Origin: Larkinella knui
GTDB taxonomy: Bacteria; Bacteroidota; Bacteroidia; Cytophagales; Spirosomataceae
Reading direction: 5' to 3'
Assembly: GCF_003858645.1 (NCBI RefSeq)
Contig: NZ_RQJP01000002.1
Location: forward strand, 372,001 to 436,000
Length of the DNA stretch: 64,000 nt
Below are positions 9,240-18,062 of this stretch, piece by piece. The position numbers were made by a program, and so were the translations under genes. The notes below the pieces were generated by a model. That model saw nothing but the letters and a program-made list of their open reading frames with translations, did no database searches and was not told where the DNA came from. Position 1 is the first letter of the stretch; each line of letters begins with the position of its first letter.

Positions 9240-9680
9240 TTAATCCCGCACCGGAAACCGGCCCAACTGGCCTTCCAGATCCGTGATAGCCCGCTGCAAC
9301 TCATCATCATTCGGCATGACCGACAACCAGAACGGTTTTGACTGGTCATTGTACCAATCCGGAGCCGCTTCCTGATCGAGCTTGATGCCGAACGCATAGC
9401 CACTCAAACCGCTCGAAGCGTTTTTGAATCCCAAACACGGTTCGACAAACGAAAGCCGGGGCGACAACTGGCGTTGTGAAGCCACCGAACGCATCCAGTT
9501 GATCAGTAATTCAACTTCCCAGGTCGATAACAAGGGGGCCGTAGTGGTATATTCCTTATTCTGATAACGAGCTTTCAAGCTGATTAACAACCAGTTACGA
9601 TCCATAAAGTACTTTGAATCGCTGTATTCATAATCCAGAATATCAAGTTCAAATGAAGCTTCGGGGCCAGTCAGTTTCAT
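9240..9680 (-). CDS. WapI-like immunity family protein (orphan)
   Basis: A 146-residue cytosolic protein. Its beginning (KLTGPEASFELDILDYEY), the DRNWLLISLKARYQNKEY segment and TWEVELLINWMRSVA match, as I recall them, the WapI-type immunity family found in polymorphic toxin systems. No toxin gene with a WapA, Rhs or LXG-type delivery region is adjacent. The neighbours are the Uma2 gene (convergent, seven bases away) and, across an intergenic region, a response regulator. It may be an orphan immunity gene protecting against a toxin encoded elsewhere, or a housekeeping derivative. The family call is moderate and the function is inferred. Confidence 0.5.
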   Translation of the reverse strand: MKLTGPEASFELDILDYEYSDSKYFMDRNWLLISLKARYQNKEYTTTAPLLSTWEVELLINWMRSVASQRQLSPRLSFVEPCLGFKNASSGLSGYAFGIKLDQEAAPDWYNDQSKPFWLSVMPNDDELQRAITDLEGQLGRFPVRD

Positions 9681-10073
9681 GGGTCATCCAATCTGTCGAT
9701 CTGCCGAAAACGGATCGAAGTTAATACACTGTAAAATCTCGCAGAGCAGTTCAGGCACGGGGCAGCCAGGGTGTAGCGGGAAACAGAACGTAGAAAACTC
9801 TGGTCTCAACGCTTAACCCAAGCCATTCAAACACGACCAATACCAGGTTTGGACAGGAAAGTAAAAATACAAAAGCGACCGGATAATATAGTATTTTCGG
9901 CTTAAAAAATTTAACCGGCGGAGAAATAATTCAAAGTCACCACTTTATAGTCGGATAAACGAAATTAAGTAGCGGTTGTACACGAACATTTTTTTTGTGT
10001 TATTGGAATAGTCGTTAATTTCACCTGTCCAAACTTCCTGTGAAGATACAGTTCACCACAAGCCATTGACTTT
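9681..10073. other. 393-base intergenic region with a candidate promoter
   Basis: No convincing gene or structured RNA was seen. Near its right end, TTTG at 9994-9997, an 18-base spacer and TAATTTCA at 10016-10023 resemble a Bacteroidota -33/-7 promoter for the response regulator at 10074. A small imperfect hairpin around 9696-9718 sits just upstream of the minus-strand immunity-like gene. Confidence 0.4.
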
Positions 10074-10451
10074 ATGTCTACCAAACGAGTACTGATTGCC
10101 GAAGATAGCTCCGTTATCCAGAACCTTGCCCGAAAAATTCTTGAGTTTCAGAATTACGACATCACCTCCGTCAAAAATGGGGAGCAGGTCTTACAGATTC
10201 TGGAGAAGGAAGATTTTAGCATCATCCTGCTGGATATTAACATGCCGGTTATGGATGGGATGGAATGCGTTCGCCGGGTGCGGGCACTCGCCGACAAAGA
10301 AAAAGCCGCCGTTCCGGTCGTTGCCATTACCGGGAACGCGAAAAATTATACGGAGGAAGAATTTAAAACCGCCGGCTTTAACGACGTCCTGGTAAAGCCG
10401 CTCAATTTCGACCGGCTGGTGGAGGTTGTGAATCAGCTAACGGATAAATAA
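10074..10451 (+). CDS. Single-domain response regulator (CheY-like receiver)
   Basis: A 125-residue stand-alone receiver domain. The acidic pocket E10/D11, phosphoacceptor D54 (LLDINMPVMDG), switch threonine T86 (AITGN) and K108 (VKPLN) are all present, so it should be phosphorylated by a histidine kinase. There is no output domain, so it must act by protein contact or as a phosphorelay intermediate. No kinase gene is adjacent; the hybrid kinase at 35415-39194 carries its own receiver and Hpt. The PVVAITGNAKNYTEEEFKTAG part resembles receivers attached to hybrid kinases. Confidence 0.93.
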   Translation: MSTKRVLIAEDSSVIQNLARKILEFQNYDITSVKNGEQVLQILEKEDFSIILLDINMPVMDGMECVRRVRALADKEKAAVPVVAITGNAKNYTEEEFKTAGFNDVLVKPLNFDRLVEVVNQLTDK

Positions 10452-10461
10452 GGGAAGCGAA

Positions 10462-10496
10462 GGATGGCGGAACAAGTAGCTTTTTTTCCGCCATCC
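10462..10496 (+). terminator. hairpin between response regulator and hydrolase gene
   Basis: GGATGGCGGAA (10462-10472) is perfectly complementary to TTCCGCCATCC (10486-10496), with a loop containing a T run. There is no clear T tract after the stem, so it may be a weak terminator or an attenuator between the two plus-strand genes. Confidence 0.5.
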
Positions 10497-10516
10497 TCCC
10501 TTCTGCTTGCTTCCTT

Positions 10517-11278
10517 ATGGTTGTTACGCTGCTCGGAACAGGAACATCCTCCGGTGTGCCGCTAATCGGTTGTGCGTGTGAGGTTTGCCGCTCGCTTGAC
10601 TTCCGGGACAAACGGTTGCGCACGTCCATTCATCTCGCCATTGATGGAAAAAGTTTTGTCGTCGATACCGGTCCGGATTTTCGACAGCAGATGTTGCGCA
10701 CCGGTATCAACCGGCTGGATGCGGTAATTTTTACGCACGAACATAAAGATCATACCGCCGGGCTGGACGAAGTGCGGGCCTACAATTTTCTTCAGGGACA
10801 GGATATTCCCATCTACGCCGACCGGCGCGTTCTGAACCAGCTGCAAACGGAATACGCCTATATTTTCGCCGAAAAAAAGTATCCCGGTATTCCACGGCTT
10901 CAACTCAACGAAATCAGAAATGAAGTCTTTGAAATTGAAGGCGTCCGGTTCACGCCCATCGACGTGCTGCACCATCGGCTGCCGGTTTTCGGCTACCGAA
11001 TCCACAATTTCACCTACCTGACCGACCTCAATTACATCTCCGACGAAGAGCTGGAAAAAGTGTATGGCACCCAGATTCTCGTCCTGGATGCGCTGCAAAT
11101 CGAACCCCATATTTCCCATTTTACGCTCGATCAGGCCGTCGCGTTAGTGGAGCGTATTCGACCGGAACAGACCTATTTTGTCCACATGAGCCACAAAATT
11201 GGCCTGCACCGGGAGGTTGAAAAACGGCTGCCACTATCGATCCGGCTGGGGTACGACGGGTTGAAAATTGAAATCTAA
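10517..11278 (+). CDS. MBL-fold metallo-hydrolase, PhnP-like
   Basis: A 253-residue metallo-beta-lactamase-fold protein of the COG1235 type. The metal motif is THEHKDHTAG (HxHxDH), followed by further ligands in DVLHH and YFVHMSHKIGLH. Near the N-terminus GTGTSSGVPLIGCACEVC has the paired cysteines that form a structural zinc site in PhnP, a cyclic-phosphate phosphodiesterase of phosphonate breakdown. There are no phn genes nearby, so in this organism it is probably a general phosphodiesterase; the exact substrate is unknown. It is cytosolic with no signal peptide. Its stop lies two bases from that of the convergent epimerase gene. Confidence 0.85.
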   Translation: MVVTLLGTGTSSGVPLIGCACEVCRSLDFRDKRLRTSIHLAIDGKSFVVDTGPDFRQQMLRTGINRLDAVIFTHEHKDHTAGLDEVRAYNFLQGQDIPIYADRRVLNQLQTEYAYIFAEKKYPGIPRLQLNEIRNEVFEIEGVRFTPIDVLHHRLPVFGYRIHNFTYLTDLNYISDEELEKVYGTQILVLDALQIEPHISHFTLDQAVALVERIRPEQTYFVHMSHKIGLHREVEKRLPLSIRLGYDGLKIEI

Positions 11279-11280
11279 AC

Positions 11281-12465
11281 CTACCCCAACCGGTTCATCA
11301 TTTCGATGCACGCCCGGCCGTTGTGGTAGGGGCATTTCCACATGCTGATTTTCGTGTTGCCAAGTACTTTATGGTTTTCGTCAATGCCGCTATACCACTC
11401 GCCGTTTTTCCTGTCTAGCATGTAGGTTTTAATGAACTCCCAGTTCTTCAGCGACTTATCCAGAAATTGCTTTTCTTTTGTTAACTGATACGCGTTCATA
11501 AATCCGACCATGGCTTCCGCCATCACCCACCACGAACGCTCACGGTTGAGGTGATTTTCTTTGGGATCGTATTCATAATTCATCCCGCCATCGGCTTCCA
11601 GACCGGTGGCAGCCGCCCGCGCCATTTTGACGGAAAGTGCCTTGATTCGTTTGATCAGGGCTTCATCGTGTAGGGCTTCGGCCGATTCGACCAGCAACCA
11701 GGAAGCTTCGATGTCGTGGCCGTAGGAAATGGCGGTTTTCCGGATTTTCCAGTCGTCGTCCATAAACAGATTCATCCGGTAGGTTTTCGGATCGACAATG
11801 TATTTCTCAAAATCAGTGATCAAACCCCGAATCTGCTGGTTCAGGCCTTTATCCGGCCAGGCCCGGTAGAGATTGGTGAAGGCCTCCAGAATGTGGAGGT
11901 GCGTATTCATGGTTTTGCTTTCGTGGTTGTCTTTTTTACTGATCACGTAATCATCCGCCATGCCCGACCAGTCGCGGGTCATGGATTCGTAAAAACCGCC
12001 CCGTTTGGGATCGTAGGCGTGTTTGACCATCAGGCCGTAAATCTCTTTGGCAAAATCCAGCGCAGGCTGGTGCTTGCTGGCCCGGTAATATTCGCTCAAG
12101 CCATAGATGGCGAACGCCTGACCGTATTGCTGTTTGAAGGTTTGCAGCGGCTCGCCTTTGTAATCGACGGACCAGTAAACTCCGCCGTGTTCCTTGTCGC
12201 GGAAGTGTTTATCGATGTATTTGTAAGCGCGTTCGGCGTAGGGAAGGTAGTCGTCGTGCTGGGTGTGCCGGGCGGCTGCGGCAAACGTCCAGGCGATTCG
12301 GCTGTTCAAAACAATGCCTTTGGCCGCATCGGTTTTCGGAACATTCTGGTAATCGACCTGGCCGTAATACCCCTCGATGGGGTCGGGACCGTATTTCTGC
12401 CAGTAAGCCAGAATGTCTTTTAATTCCTGATTGAGTTCCTGACGGATCGCTCGAAGGTCAAACAT
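11281..12465 (-). CDS. AGE-family epimerase, likely cellobiose 2-epimerase
   Basis: A 394-residue protein of the N-acylglucosamine 2-epimerase family. The pattern fits cellobiose 2-epimerases, which convert the reducing-end glucose of beta-1,4-linked disaccharides to mannose. Visible motifs are GGVYWSVDYKGEP, KTMNTHLHILEAF, SYGHDIEASWLL, RSWWVMAEAMVGF and the C-terminal ISMWKCPYHNGRACIEM, with the catalytic histidines expected in NTHLH, GHDIE and CPYH. There is no signal peptide, so it is cytosolic. It is not clustered with a mannosyl-glucose phosphorylase or transporter here, so the mannan-use pathway is inferred only from family knowledge. Confidence 0.88.
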   Translation of the reverse strand: MFDLRAIRQELNQELKDILAYWQKYGPDPIEGYYGQVDYQNVPKTDAAKGIVLNSRIAWTFAAAARHTQHDDYLPYAERAYKYIDKHFRDKEHGGVYWSVDYKGEPLQTFKQQYGQAFAIYGLSEYYRASKHQPALDFAKEIYGLMVKHAYDPKRGGFYESMTRDWSGMADDYVISKKDNHESKTMNTHLHILEAFTNLYRAWPDKGLNQQIRGLITDFEKYIVDPKTYRMNLFMDDDWKIRKTAISYGHDIEASWLLVESAEALHDEALIKRIKALSVKMARAAATGLEADGGMNYEYDPKENHLNRERSWWVMAEAMVGFMNAYQLTKEKQFLDKSLKNWEFIKTYMLDRKNGEWYSGIDENHKVLGNTKISMWKCPYHNGRACIEMMNRLG

Positions 12466-12481
12466 GATAAGGGTAGGAAAG

Positions 12482-12559
12482 GGACTATTGAATAACGAAT
12501 ATCGAACAATGACGTGAATTTATCTACTCCACTCCCCGATATTCGTTATTCAATAGTCC
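12482..12559. repeat. perfect 23-nt inverted repeat
   Basis: Positions 12482-12504 and 12537-12559 are perfect reverse complements, separated by a 32-base loop. The element lies between the start of the epimerase gene (12465) and the end of the small minus-strand gene at 12590, so it would fold in the leader of the epimerase transcript or behind the small gene. Fragments of the same words (tattcactattg) follow at 12561-12572. Confidence 0.9.
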
Positions 12560-12589
12560 GTATTCACTATTGTTTTCACTACCCTTTAA

Positions 12590-12850
12590 TTAATGGCCTG
12601 AATCGCTGCCACTCCGCGAACTACTGTGCCCGCTATGCCCCTGCCCTCCGCGTTCATGTTGCAGTTCCGACTTGGTTTTCTGGGTCTGGTCTTCGTCGGG
12701 CCCCTGTTTCGTTTTATCCTGGTTGGAACGCATTTTCTCCATGTTGGTCGTCATGGCCGATGTATCGCGCGCTTCGTAGTTGCGGGTTCGTTTGGAATTC
12801 CCTTGTTTATCATTCGAACCCGGCTGGTCGGTTGTTTTATTAGTTGCCAT
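12590..12850 (-). CDS. Small disordered hydrophilic protein
   Basis: An 86-residue open frame from the ATG at 12850. It is almost entirely polar (Lys, Asp, Gln, Thr, Ser, Gly, His), has no hydrophobic segment and ends SSSRSGSDSGH. The strongly biased, structured-protein-free composition suggests a real intrinsically disordered protein rather than a chance frame. A purine-rich AAGG lies just before the start. I do not recognise a family. Its neighbours are the epimerase (downstream, same strand) and rqcH (divergent). Confidence 0.55.
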   Translation of the reverse strand: MATNKTTDQPGSNDKQGNSKRTRNYEARDTSAMTTNMEKMRSNQDKTKQGPDEDQTQKTKSELQHERGGQGHSGHSSSRSGSDSGH

Positions 12851-12941
12851 AGCCTTGAGTTTATTTAGTGATAAAGGTTAACGGATCGGCTGTCGCAATT
12901 GTTCGGATGAGTATGTTTGTGGACTATTAACGATCCAGCCC

Positions 12942-14546
12942 GTGCACACCAACTATTATTTTCTCCGTCAGCTTGCCCCAGCACTCCACCCGCACCTCTC
13001 CGGCCTGAAGCTGATGGAATGTTTTAGTCAGGATCGGGACGAACTGGTTTTGGTGTTTGCCCACGCCCGGGGAAAAGTTAATTTTTACCGCCCGTTTTTC
13101 ATCAAAGCCACCCTCCGACCCGATTTTTCGGGCCTGCTGTTTCCCGAAACCATCCAGCGCGCCCGCATCAACAGCGTCAATCTGTTCGAGGACTTGTATG
13201 ATCAGCCGGTGGTGGCCGTCCGCTCTTTTTTGAATGAACGGTGTCTGGCCATCACGCTGGAAGGCGGTTTTACGCTGGTGTTCAAATTTTTCGGAAACCG
13301 CCCCAATCTGCTGATTTTTTCGGGCGATACCGTCATCGATTTGTTCAACAACAAACTGGCCGCCGACACCCAGCTCGTTCTTTCTACCCTCGACCGCCCG
13401 CTCGATCAATCCTGGGAAGCCTACGAACAAAGCGGTTTCGACCACCGGAAGCTGTTTCCGACGTTTGGAAAACTCGTCAATGCGTACCTGGAAGAAAAAG
13501 GACTTTGGGAAAAAGGCGAACGGGAAAAGTGGGCGTTGATTCAGGAAACCGTTCAGCACCTGGAACAGCCGCGTTACTACCTCACGACGTTTCAACACAA
13601 ACCGGCCCTTTCGCTGTTGCCGTACGGCGAACCGATTCGTCAGGAATTTACCGATCCGCTCGAAGCCAGCAACCGGTTTTTTGCCAGCTTCATGGGGCAA
13701 AATACGCTGGAACGCGAGAAAAGCGAAGCACTGCGTTTACTGGAAAAGCGATTGAAACGAACGCAGGCGGCCATCGACGCCAACCTGCAACGGCTCATCG
13801 GTCTGGACGAAGCGGTTAAGAATGAGGAAATTGCCAACATCCTGATGGCCAATCTGCACCAGATTCCCGAGAGTCCGGGAGCGCGGTCGCCGGAAGTGGT
13901 GGAACTGGACGATTTTTACCGGAATAAGCCGATCAAAATCAAACTCAAACCCGACCTGAGTCCGCAAAAAAACGCCGAGCATTATTACCGGAAAGCCAAA
14001 AACGAGAAAATTGAAACCAGTATTCTTCAGGAACAGATCGAAGCCCGGGAGCAGGAACTTCAGCAGATTCAGCAACAGATCGAACGGATCAGGCCCGTCG
14101 AATCGCTGCGGGAATTGCGGAAATACCTGAAAGGCAATCCGATTAAGGAAGAAAAAGCCGCCGACGGAACCGCCCCCCTGTTCAAACAGGTCATTCACGA
14201 AGGGTTTGTGATTCTGATTGGCCGTAACTCGAAAAATAACGATCTGCTTACCCAGCAATACGCCTACAAAGACGATCTGTGGCTTCACGCCCGCGATGTA
14301 CCGGGTTCGCACGTCATCGTCAAATACAAAGCGGGCAAGACTTTTCCGAAAACCGTCATCGAGCGGGCGGCTGAACTGGCGGCCTGGTATTCCAAACGCC
14401 GGACGGATTCGCTGTGCCCGGTTATTTATACACCCAAGAAATTCGTCCGCAAACCCAAAGGACTGGCGGCCGGTCAGGTGAAAGTAGAAAAAGAAGAAGT
14501 GATTCTGGTGGTCCCCAAAGACGAGGGATTACTCAAAACCGCCTAA
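12942..14546 (+). CDS. rqcH: NFACT family protein, Rqc2 homologue RqcH
   Basis: A 534-residue NFACT protein starting at a GTG (MHTNYYFLRQLAPAL, the family's typical beginning). It has the NFACT-N part, a helix-hairpin/coiled-coil middle (about 250-400, with EQIEAREQELQQIQQQ) and the C-terminal NFACT-R RNA-binding part: GRNSKNNDLLTQ, DLWLHARDVPGSHVIVKY and YTPKKFVRKPKGLAAGQV. Bacterial RqcH binds 50S subunits obstructed by peptidyl-tRNA and adds C-terminal alanine tails that target the chain for degradation. The BNR gene starts four bases after its stop, but a functional link is unlikely. Confidence 0.9.
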   Translation: MHTNYYFLRQLAPALHPHLSGLKLMECFSQDRDELVLVFAHARGKVNFYRPFFIKATLRPDFSGLLFPETIQRARINSVNLFEDLYDQPVVAVRSFLNERCLAITLEGGFTLVFKFFGNRPNLLIFSGDTVIDLFNNKLAADTQLVLSTLDRPLDQSWEAYEQSGFDHRKLFPTFGKLVNAYLEEKGLWEKGEREKWALIQETVQHLEQPRYYLTTFQHKPALSLLPYGEPIRQEFTDPLEASNRFFASFMGQNTLEREKSEALRLLEKRLKRTQAAIDANLQRLIGLDEAVKNEEIANILMANLHQIPESPGARSPEVVELDDFYRNKPIKIKLKPDLSPQKNAEHYYRKAKNEKIETSILQEQIEAREQELQQIQQQIERIRPVESLRELRKYLKGNPIKEEKAADGTAPLFKQVIHEGFVILIGRNSKNNDLLTQQYAYKDDLWLHARDVPGSHVIVKYKAGKTFPKTVIERAAELAAWYSKRRTDSLCPVIYTPKKFVRKPKGLAAGQVKVEKEEVILVVPKDEGLLKTA

Positions 14547-14550
14547 GCCC

Positions 14551-16008
14551 ATGACATACCGTATTATCTTGTTAATCAGTAGCTTTCTTTTCACGAAGCC
14601 GGTTTTCTCCCAGATTGAAACCCTGAATCAGAAGGCCTCGGGCTACCGGGGAATCTGGTATTTTATCGGGGCGACCCACAACGAATATGCCTACAAATAC
14701 AGTGGCGGTTTGGGCACGTATCCGGCCAACCATTATCCGTTCTCGGTGTATGCGCCAGCCGTCGGGCGGACGTTTTTCTGCTATGGCGGAGTAACCGATT
14801 CCAGTTCCCGGGAATTGTGTCACCTGGTCGGTTTCTTCGATCATAAAACCGGTCTGGTTTCGCGACCCACGCTTTTGCTCAACAAACAGACCGACGATGC
14901 CCACGACAACCCGGTTATTCAAGTGGATAGTCGGGGGTATATCTGGATTTTTTCTACCTCGCACGGAACCGAACGTCCGTCGTTTATTCACCGGAGCCGA
15001 AAACCGTACGATATCAGTGCCTTCGACCGGGTTGAAGCCACCCGCCGGGACGAACAAGGGAAAACCGTTCCGTTTACCAATTTTTCCTACCTGCAAACCT
15101 ACTACCAGCCCGGTCGCGGCTTTTTCAATCTGATGACGCACTACGACCGGGGTGTGTTGCCATATGGCGCTACAAAACCCCGCCGGACGATCGCCTACAT
15201 CACCAGTCCGGACGGGAGTACCTGGTCGGCCTGGCAGGACATTGCCACCATCGAAGAAGGTCATTACCAAAGCAGTGGACAACGGGGCCGTAAAATTGGC
15301 AGCGCCTTCAATTACCATCCCAACACGAAAGTGGGCGCCGGACTCGATTACCGCACCAACCTGTATTACGTGGAAACCGATGATTTTGGCAAAAGCTGGC
15401 ATACCGCCAACGGCCAACCGGTTCAATTGCCCTTGAGCGACACGCTCAATCCGGCTCTGGTAAAAGCGTATCGAAACCGGGGTCGGAACGTGTACATCAG
15501 TGACGTCAATTACGATGCGGCCAATCGACCCATCATCCTGTATATCACCAGCAAAGGCCCGGAACCGGGACCCCAGAACGGCCCTTATGAATGGCATGTC
15601 GCACACTGGACCGGCAAGCAGTGGGCCATCCATACCGTTACGCAATCGGATCACAACTACGACATGGGTTCTCTGTATGTAGAGGGAACTGCGTGGCGAA
15701 TCATTGGCCCGGCCGAAGCCGGACCGCAGCCGTTTGGCACGGGTGGTGAACTCTCGTTACTGGAAAGCCGCGATGCCGGAAAATCCTGGAAGAAGGTGAA
15801 AACCGTCACGCAGAACAGTGCCCGAAACCAGACCTATCCCCGGCGACCGGTGGCGGCCCATCCCGGTTTTTACGCGTTCTGGGCCGACGGCAACGCCCGA
15901 AAACCGTCGGCGTCTTTTCTGTATTTCTGCAATCAACAGGGTCAGGTGTTTCAGTTACCCACCGAGATGAAGGGTGATCTGGAAAAACCGGTGCCGGTTG
16001 GAAAGTGA
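14551..16008 (+). CDS. Secreted BNR-4 repeat beta-propeller protein
   Basis: A 485-residue protein with a signal peptide (MTYRIILLISSFLFTKPVFSQ). The rest is beta-rich with repeated blocks such as SPDGSTWSAWQD, ETDDFGKSWHTA and ESRDAGKSWKKV, which are BNR/Asp-box type turns of a sialidase-like propeller (Pfam BNR_4-like). KYSGGLGTYPANHYPFSVYAP near the start is typical of this family. Relatives include polysaccharide lyases and glycosidases acting on marine or plant polysaccharides. I cannot identify catalytic residues, so enzyme activity is unproven. It is likely periplasmic or on the surface. Confidence 0.75.
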   Translation: MTYRIILLISSFLFTKPVFSQIETLNQKASGYRGIWYFIGATHNEYAYKYSGGLGTYPANHYPFSVYAPAVGRTFFCYGGVTDSSSRELCHLVGFFDHKTGLVSRPTLLLNKQTDDAHDNPVIQVDSRGYIWIFSTSHGTERPSFIHRSRKPYDISAFDRVEATRRDEQGKTVPFTNFSYLQTYYQPGRGFFNLMTHYDRGVLPYGATKPRRTIAYITSPDGSTWSAWQDIATIEEGHYQSSGQRGRKIGSAFNYHPNTKVGAGLDYRTNLYYVETDDFGKSWHTANGQPVQLPLSDTLNPALVKAYRNRGRNVYISDVNYDAANRPIILYITSKGPEPGPQNGPYEWHVAHWTGKQWAIHTVTQSDHNYDMGSLYVEGTAWRIIGPAEAGPQPFGTGGELSLLESRDAGKSWKKVKTVTQNSARNQTYPRRPVAAHPGFYAFWADGNARKPSASFLYFCNQQGQVFQLPTEMKGDLEKPVPVGK

Positions 16009-16040
16009 AGAAAAATTACTTTTACGAATTAGCATTCTGT

Positions 16041-18059
16041 TTATTTCGCAATCAGGACCGCCTTCGTCAACCGCCGATCACCGGTGGTCAGCGTCAGGTT
16101 GTAGCGTCCCGTGGGCAGTTGCAGCACCGGCCAGGCAATCGTATGCCGGCCGGTTGTAAACGTATGCTCGGATAAACCAATGACTTCCTGACCTGCCAGA
16201 TTGGTCAGGGTCAAACGTCCGGTAAATGGGTGGGAAACATCGACCTGAGCCGTCAGTTGCTCGCGGGCGGGATTGGGCAAAACCGTCAGCTGCGTTATCG
16301 AAACCGGGTCGTTCACGGCCGTAATCACTTCCATTACTTCGACCTGTTTCAAAATCCAGTTGTTGGGATCAATCTGAACGTCAGTCGGTTGTCCTTTCAC
16401 TTTCAGCTCAAAAGTCTGATCGGCGCTGTTGTTCATGACCGTAAGCAGCGTATCGCCCACCGCAGTTTTCACCAAAACCGGTACGGGCATGGTAAAGAAA
16501 GTCGGGTTGGTGGTGTTCGTGGTCTGTTCCAGACGCAGTTGCACCTGGTATTGATTGGTTTGCCCTGCCAGAGCCCCGCTGCTCCATTTCACCCGATACG
16601 TCGGATAATTCTCGCCGTAAACCCATTGTTTGAAAAAATAGTCGAGCGGTTTTCCGTACACCTGCGATGCAATGGCGGCAAAATCTTCGGTTGTGGCCGA
16701 TCCGTACGCAAACGGCGAAGCGGCATACGCCTGTAGAATTTCCCGAAATTTCTGATCGCCCACGACTCCCCGCAGCATGTGCAAAACGGTAGCGCCTTTG
16801 TAATACGTCCGGTTGGAATCAAAAATGTTGTTGACGTTTGTTAAATCCTGCACAAACAGGGTTCCACGGGCGCGTCGGGCCAGCAGCAGATACGAGCTCA
16901 TGTAGGACCGGTACGCGGCTGTTCCGCCGGTGGCTTCCCGGTACAAGGCTTCTGCATAGGACGCAAATCCCTCGTTGAGCCAGATATGCTCCCAGGTTTT
17001 GCAGGTAATCTTGTCGCCAAACCACTGATGTGCCAGTTCATGCGCCATGATGTCCGAATTGAAGGCCCCCATCGAGCTGATGGTCTGGTGTTCCATTCCC
17101 CCACCCCAGCCAAACTGCGCATGGCCGTATTTTTCCTTCAGAAACGGATACGGCCCGAAGTATTTCGTAAATACATCCAGCATTGCCGTGGTCTGATCCA
17201 GCGTCTTTCTGAGGTTGTCGGTCAGGGCTTCCGGGTAAATATAGTGGGTCACCGGCATCGAGTCGGTGGCGGTGGGGCGAAACGTCTGTTCGTAGAGAAC
17301 GTAATTGGACATCGCCACCGAAATCAGGTAATTGGCAATCGGGTAGCGGTTTTTCCAGCGGTAGGTGCGGGTGCTGTCGGCATGGTCGATCGTCCGTTCC
17401 AGGCGTCCGTTCGAAACCGATACAAATTGCTTCGGAGCGGTAATCCAGACGTCCGACGAATCGGCTTTATCGGCAGGGGTATCTTTGCAGGGAAACCAGT
17501 CGCGGGCGCCATACGGTTCGCTCAGGCTCCAGATAGCGGGCTGATTTTGCAAGCCATGCGTGCCGAATGCGAAACTCCCCAAACCGGTCGATCCCGGTAC
17601 TCCCTGGTAATAAACCGTTACGGTCAGCTTCTGGCCTTTGGCGAGCGGTTGAACGGGTGTAATCGAAAGCTGGTTATTTTCCTGCGAAAACGGGAGTTTC
17701 TGCGTGCCGGTCTTCACCGAATCGACCTTCATATCGGTTGCCAAATCCAGAAAAAACCGGCTCAGATTGTCGCTAACGCTCGTTAGTCCGATGGTCACGG
17801 CCCCGCGCAGGTAGTTGGGCGTATACGTGAAGGTCAGGTCGAGTTTGTAATACGAAACGTCGATGGTGGCATCGCCGGGATACTGGATTCGGGCCGAACG
17901 ATTGGCCTTCGCCAGCGACCCAAAGTAATTCAGGCGGGTGTGCTGGCAAGTTGCCACTCCATTGTCCGGTAATTGGGCAGATGCTGTCAGGCAAAATAAA
18001 AACAGGACCACAACGTGAACCTGCTTTCCGATTATTTTTTCAAGGAAACGTTTTTTCAT
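16041..18059 (-). CDS. M1 family aminopeptidase with T9SS sorting domain
   Basis: A 672-residue secreted metallopeptidase. After an N-terminal hydrophobic signal (VVLFLFCLTASAQ) come the M1 beta domain and the catalytic domain with GGGMEHQTISS (GxMEN-type motif, here MEHQ) and HELAHQWFGD followed 18 residues later by the glutamate of NEGFAS: the HExxH-x18-E zinc site. The last ~75 residues (VLPNPAREQLTAQV to TKAVLIAK) form a T9SS type A sorting domain, so the enzyme should pass through the type IX system to the cell surface or medium. It lies three bases after the DUF4230 gene, so they are probably co-transcribed. Confidence 0.95.
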   Translation of the reverse strand: MKKRFLEKIIGKQVHVVVLFLFCLTASAQLPDNGVATCQHTRLNYFGSLAKANRSARIQYPGDATIDVSYYKLDLTFTYTPNYLRGAVTIGLTSVSDNLSRFFLDLATDMKVDSVKTGTQKLPFSQENNQLSITPVQPLAKGQKLTVTVYYQGVPGSTGLGSFAFGTHGLQNQPAIWSLSEPYGARDWFPCKDTPADKADSSDVWITAPKQFVSVSNGRLERTIDHADSTRTYRWKNRYPIANYLISVAMSNYVLYEQTFRPTATDSMPVTHYIYPEALTDNLRKTLDQTTAMLDVFTKYFGPYPFLKEKYGHAQFGWGGGMEHQTISSMGAFNSDIMAHELAHQWFGDKITCKTWEHIWLNEGFASYAEALYREATGGTAAYRSYMSSYLLLARRARGTLFVQDLTNVNNIFDSNRTYYKGATVLHMLRGVVGDQKFREILQAYAASPFAYGSATTEDFAAIASQVYGKPLDYFFKQWVYGENYPTYRVKWSSGALAGQTNQYQVQLRLEQTTNTTNPTFFTMPVPVLVKTAVGDTLLTVMNNSADQTFELKVKGQPTDVQIDPNNWILKQVEVMEVITAVNDPVSITQLTVLPNPAREQLTAQVDVSHPFTGRLTLTNLAGQEVIGLSEHTFTTGRHTIAWPVLQLPTGRYNLTLTTGDRRLTKAVLIAK

Positions 18060-18062
18060 ACC

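Noticed and set aside
12942-14546. Fibronectin-binding adhesin (older name for the NFACT family)
   Set aside because: There is no signal peptide or surface feature, and the NFACT-R RNA-binding motifs fit the ribosome quality-control role.
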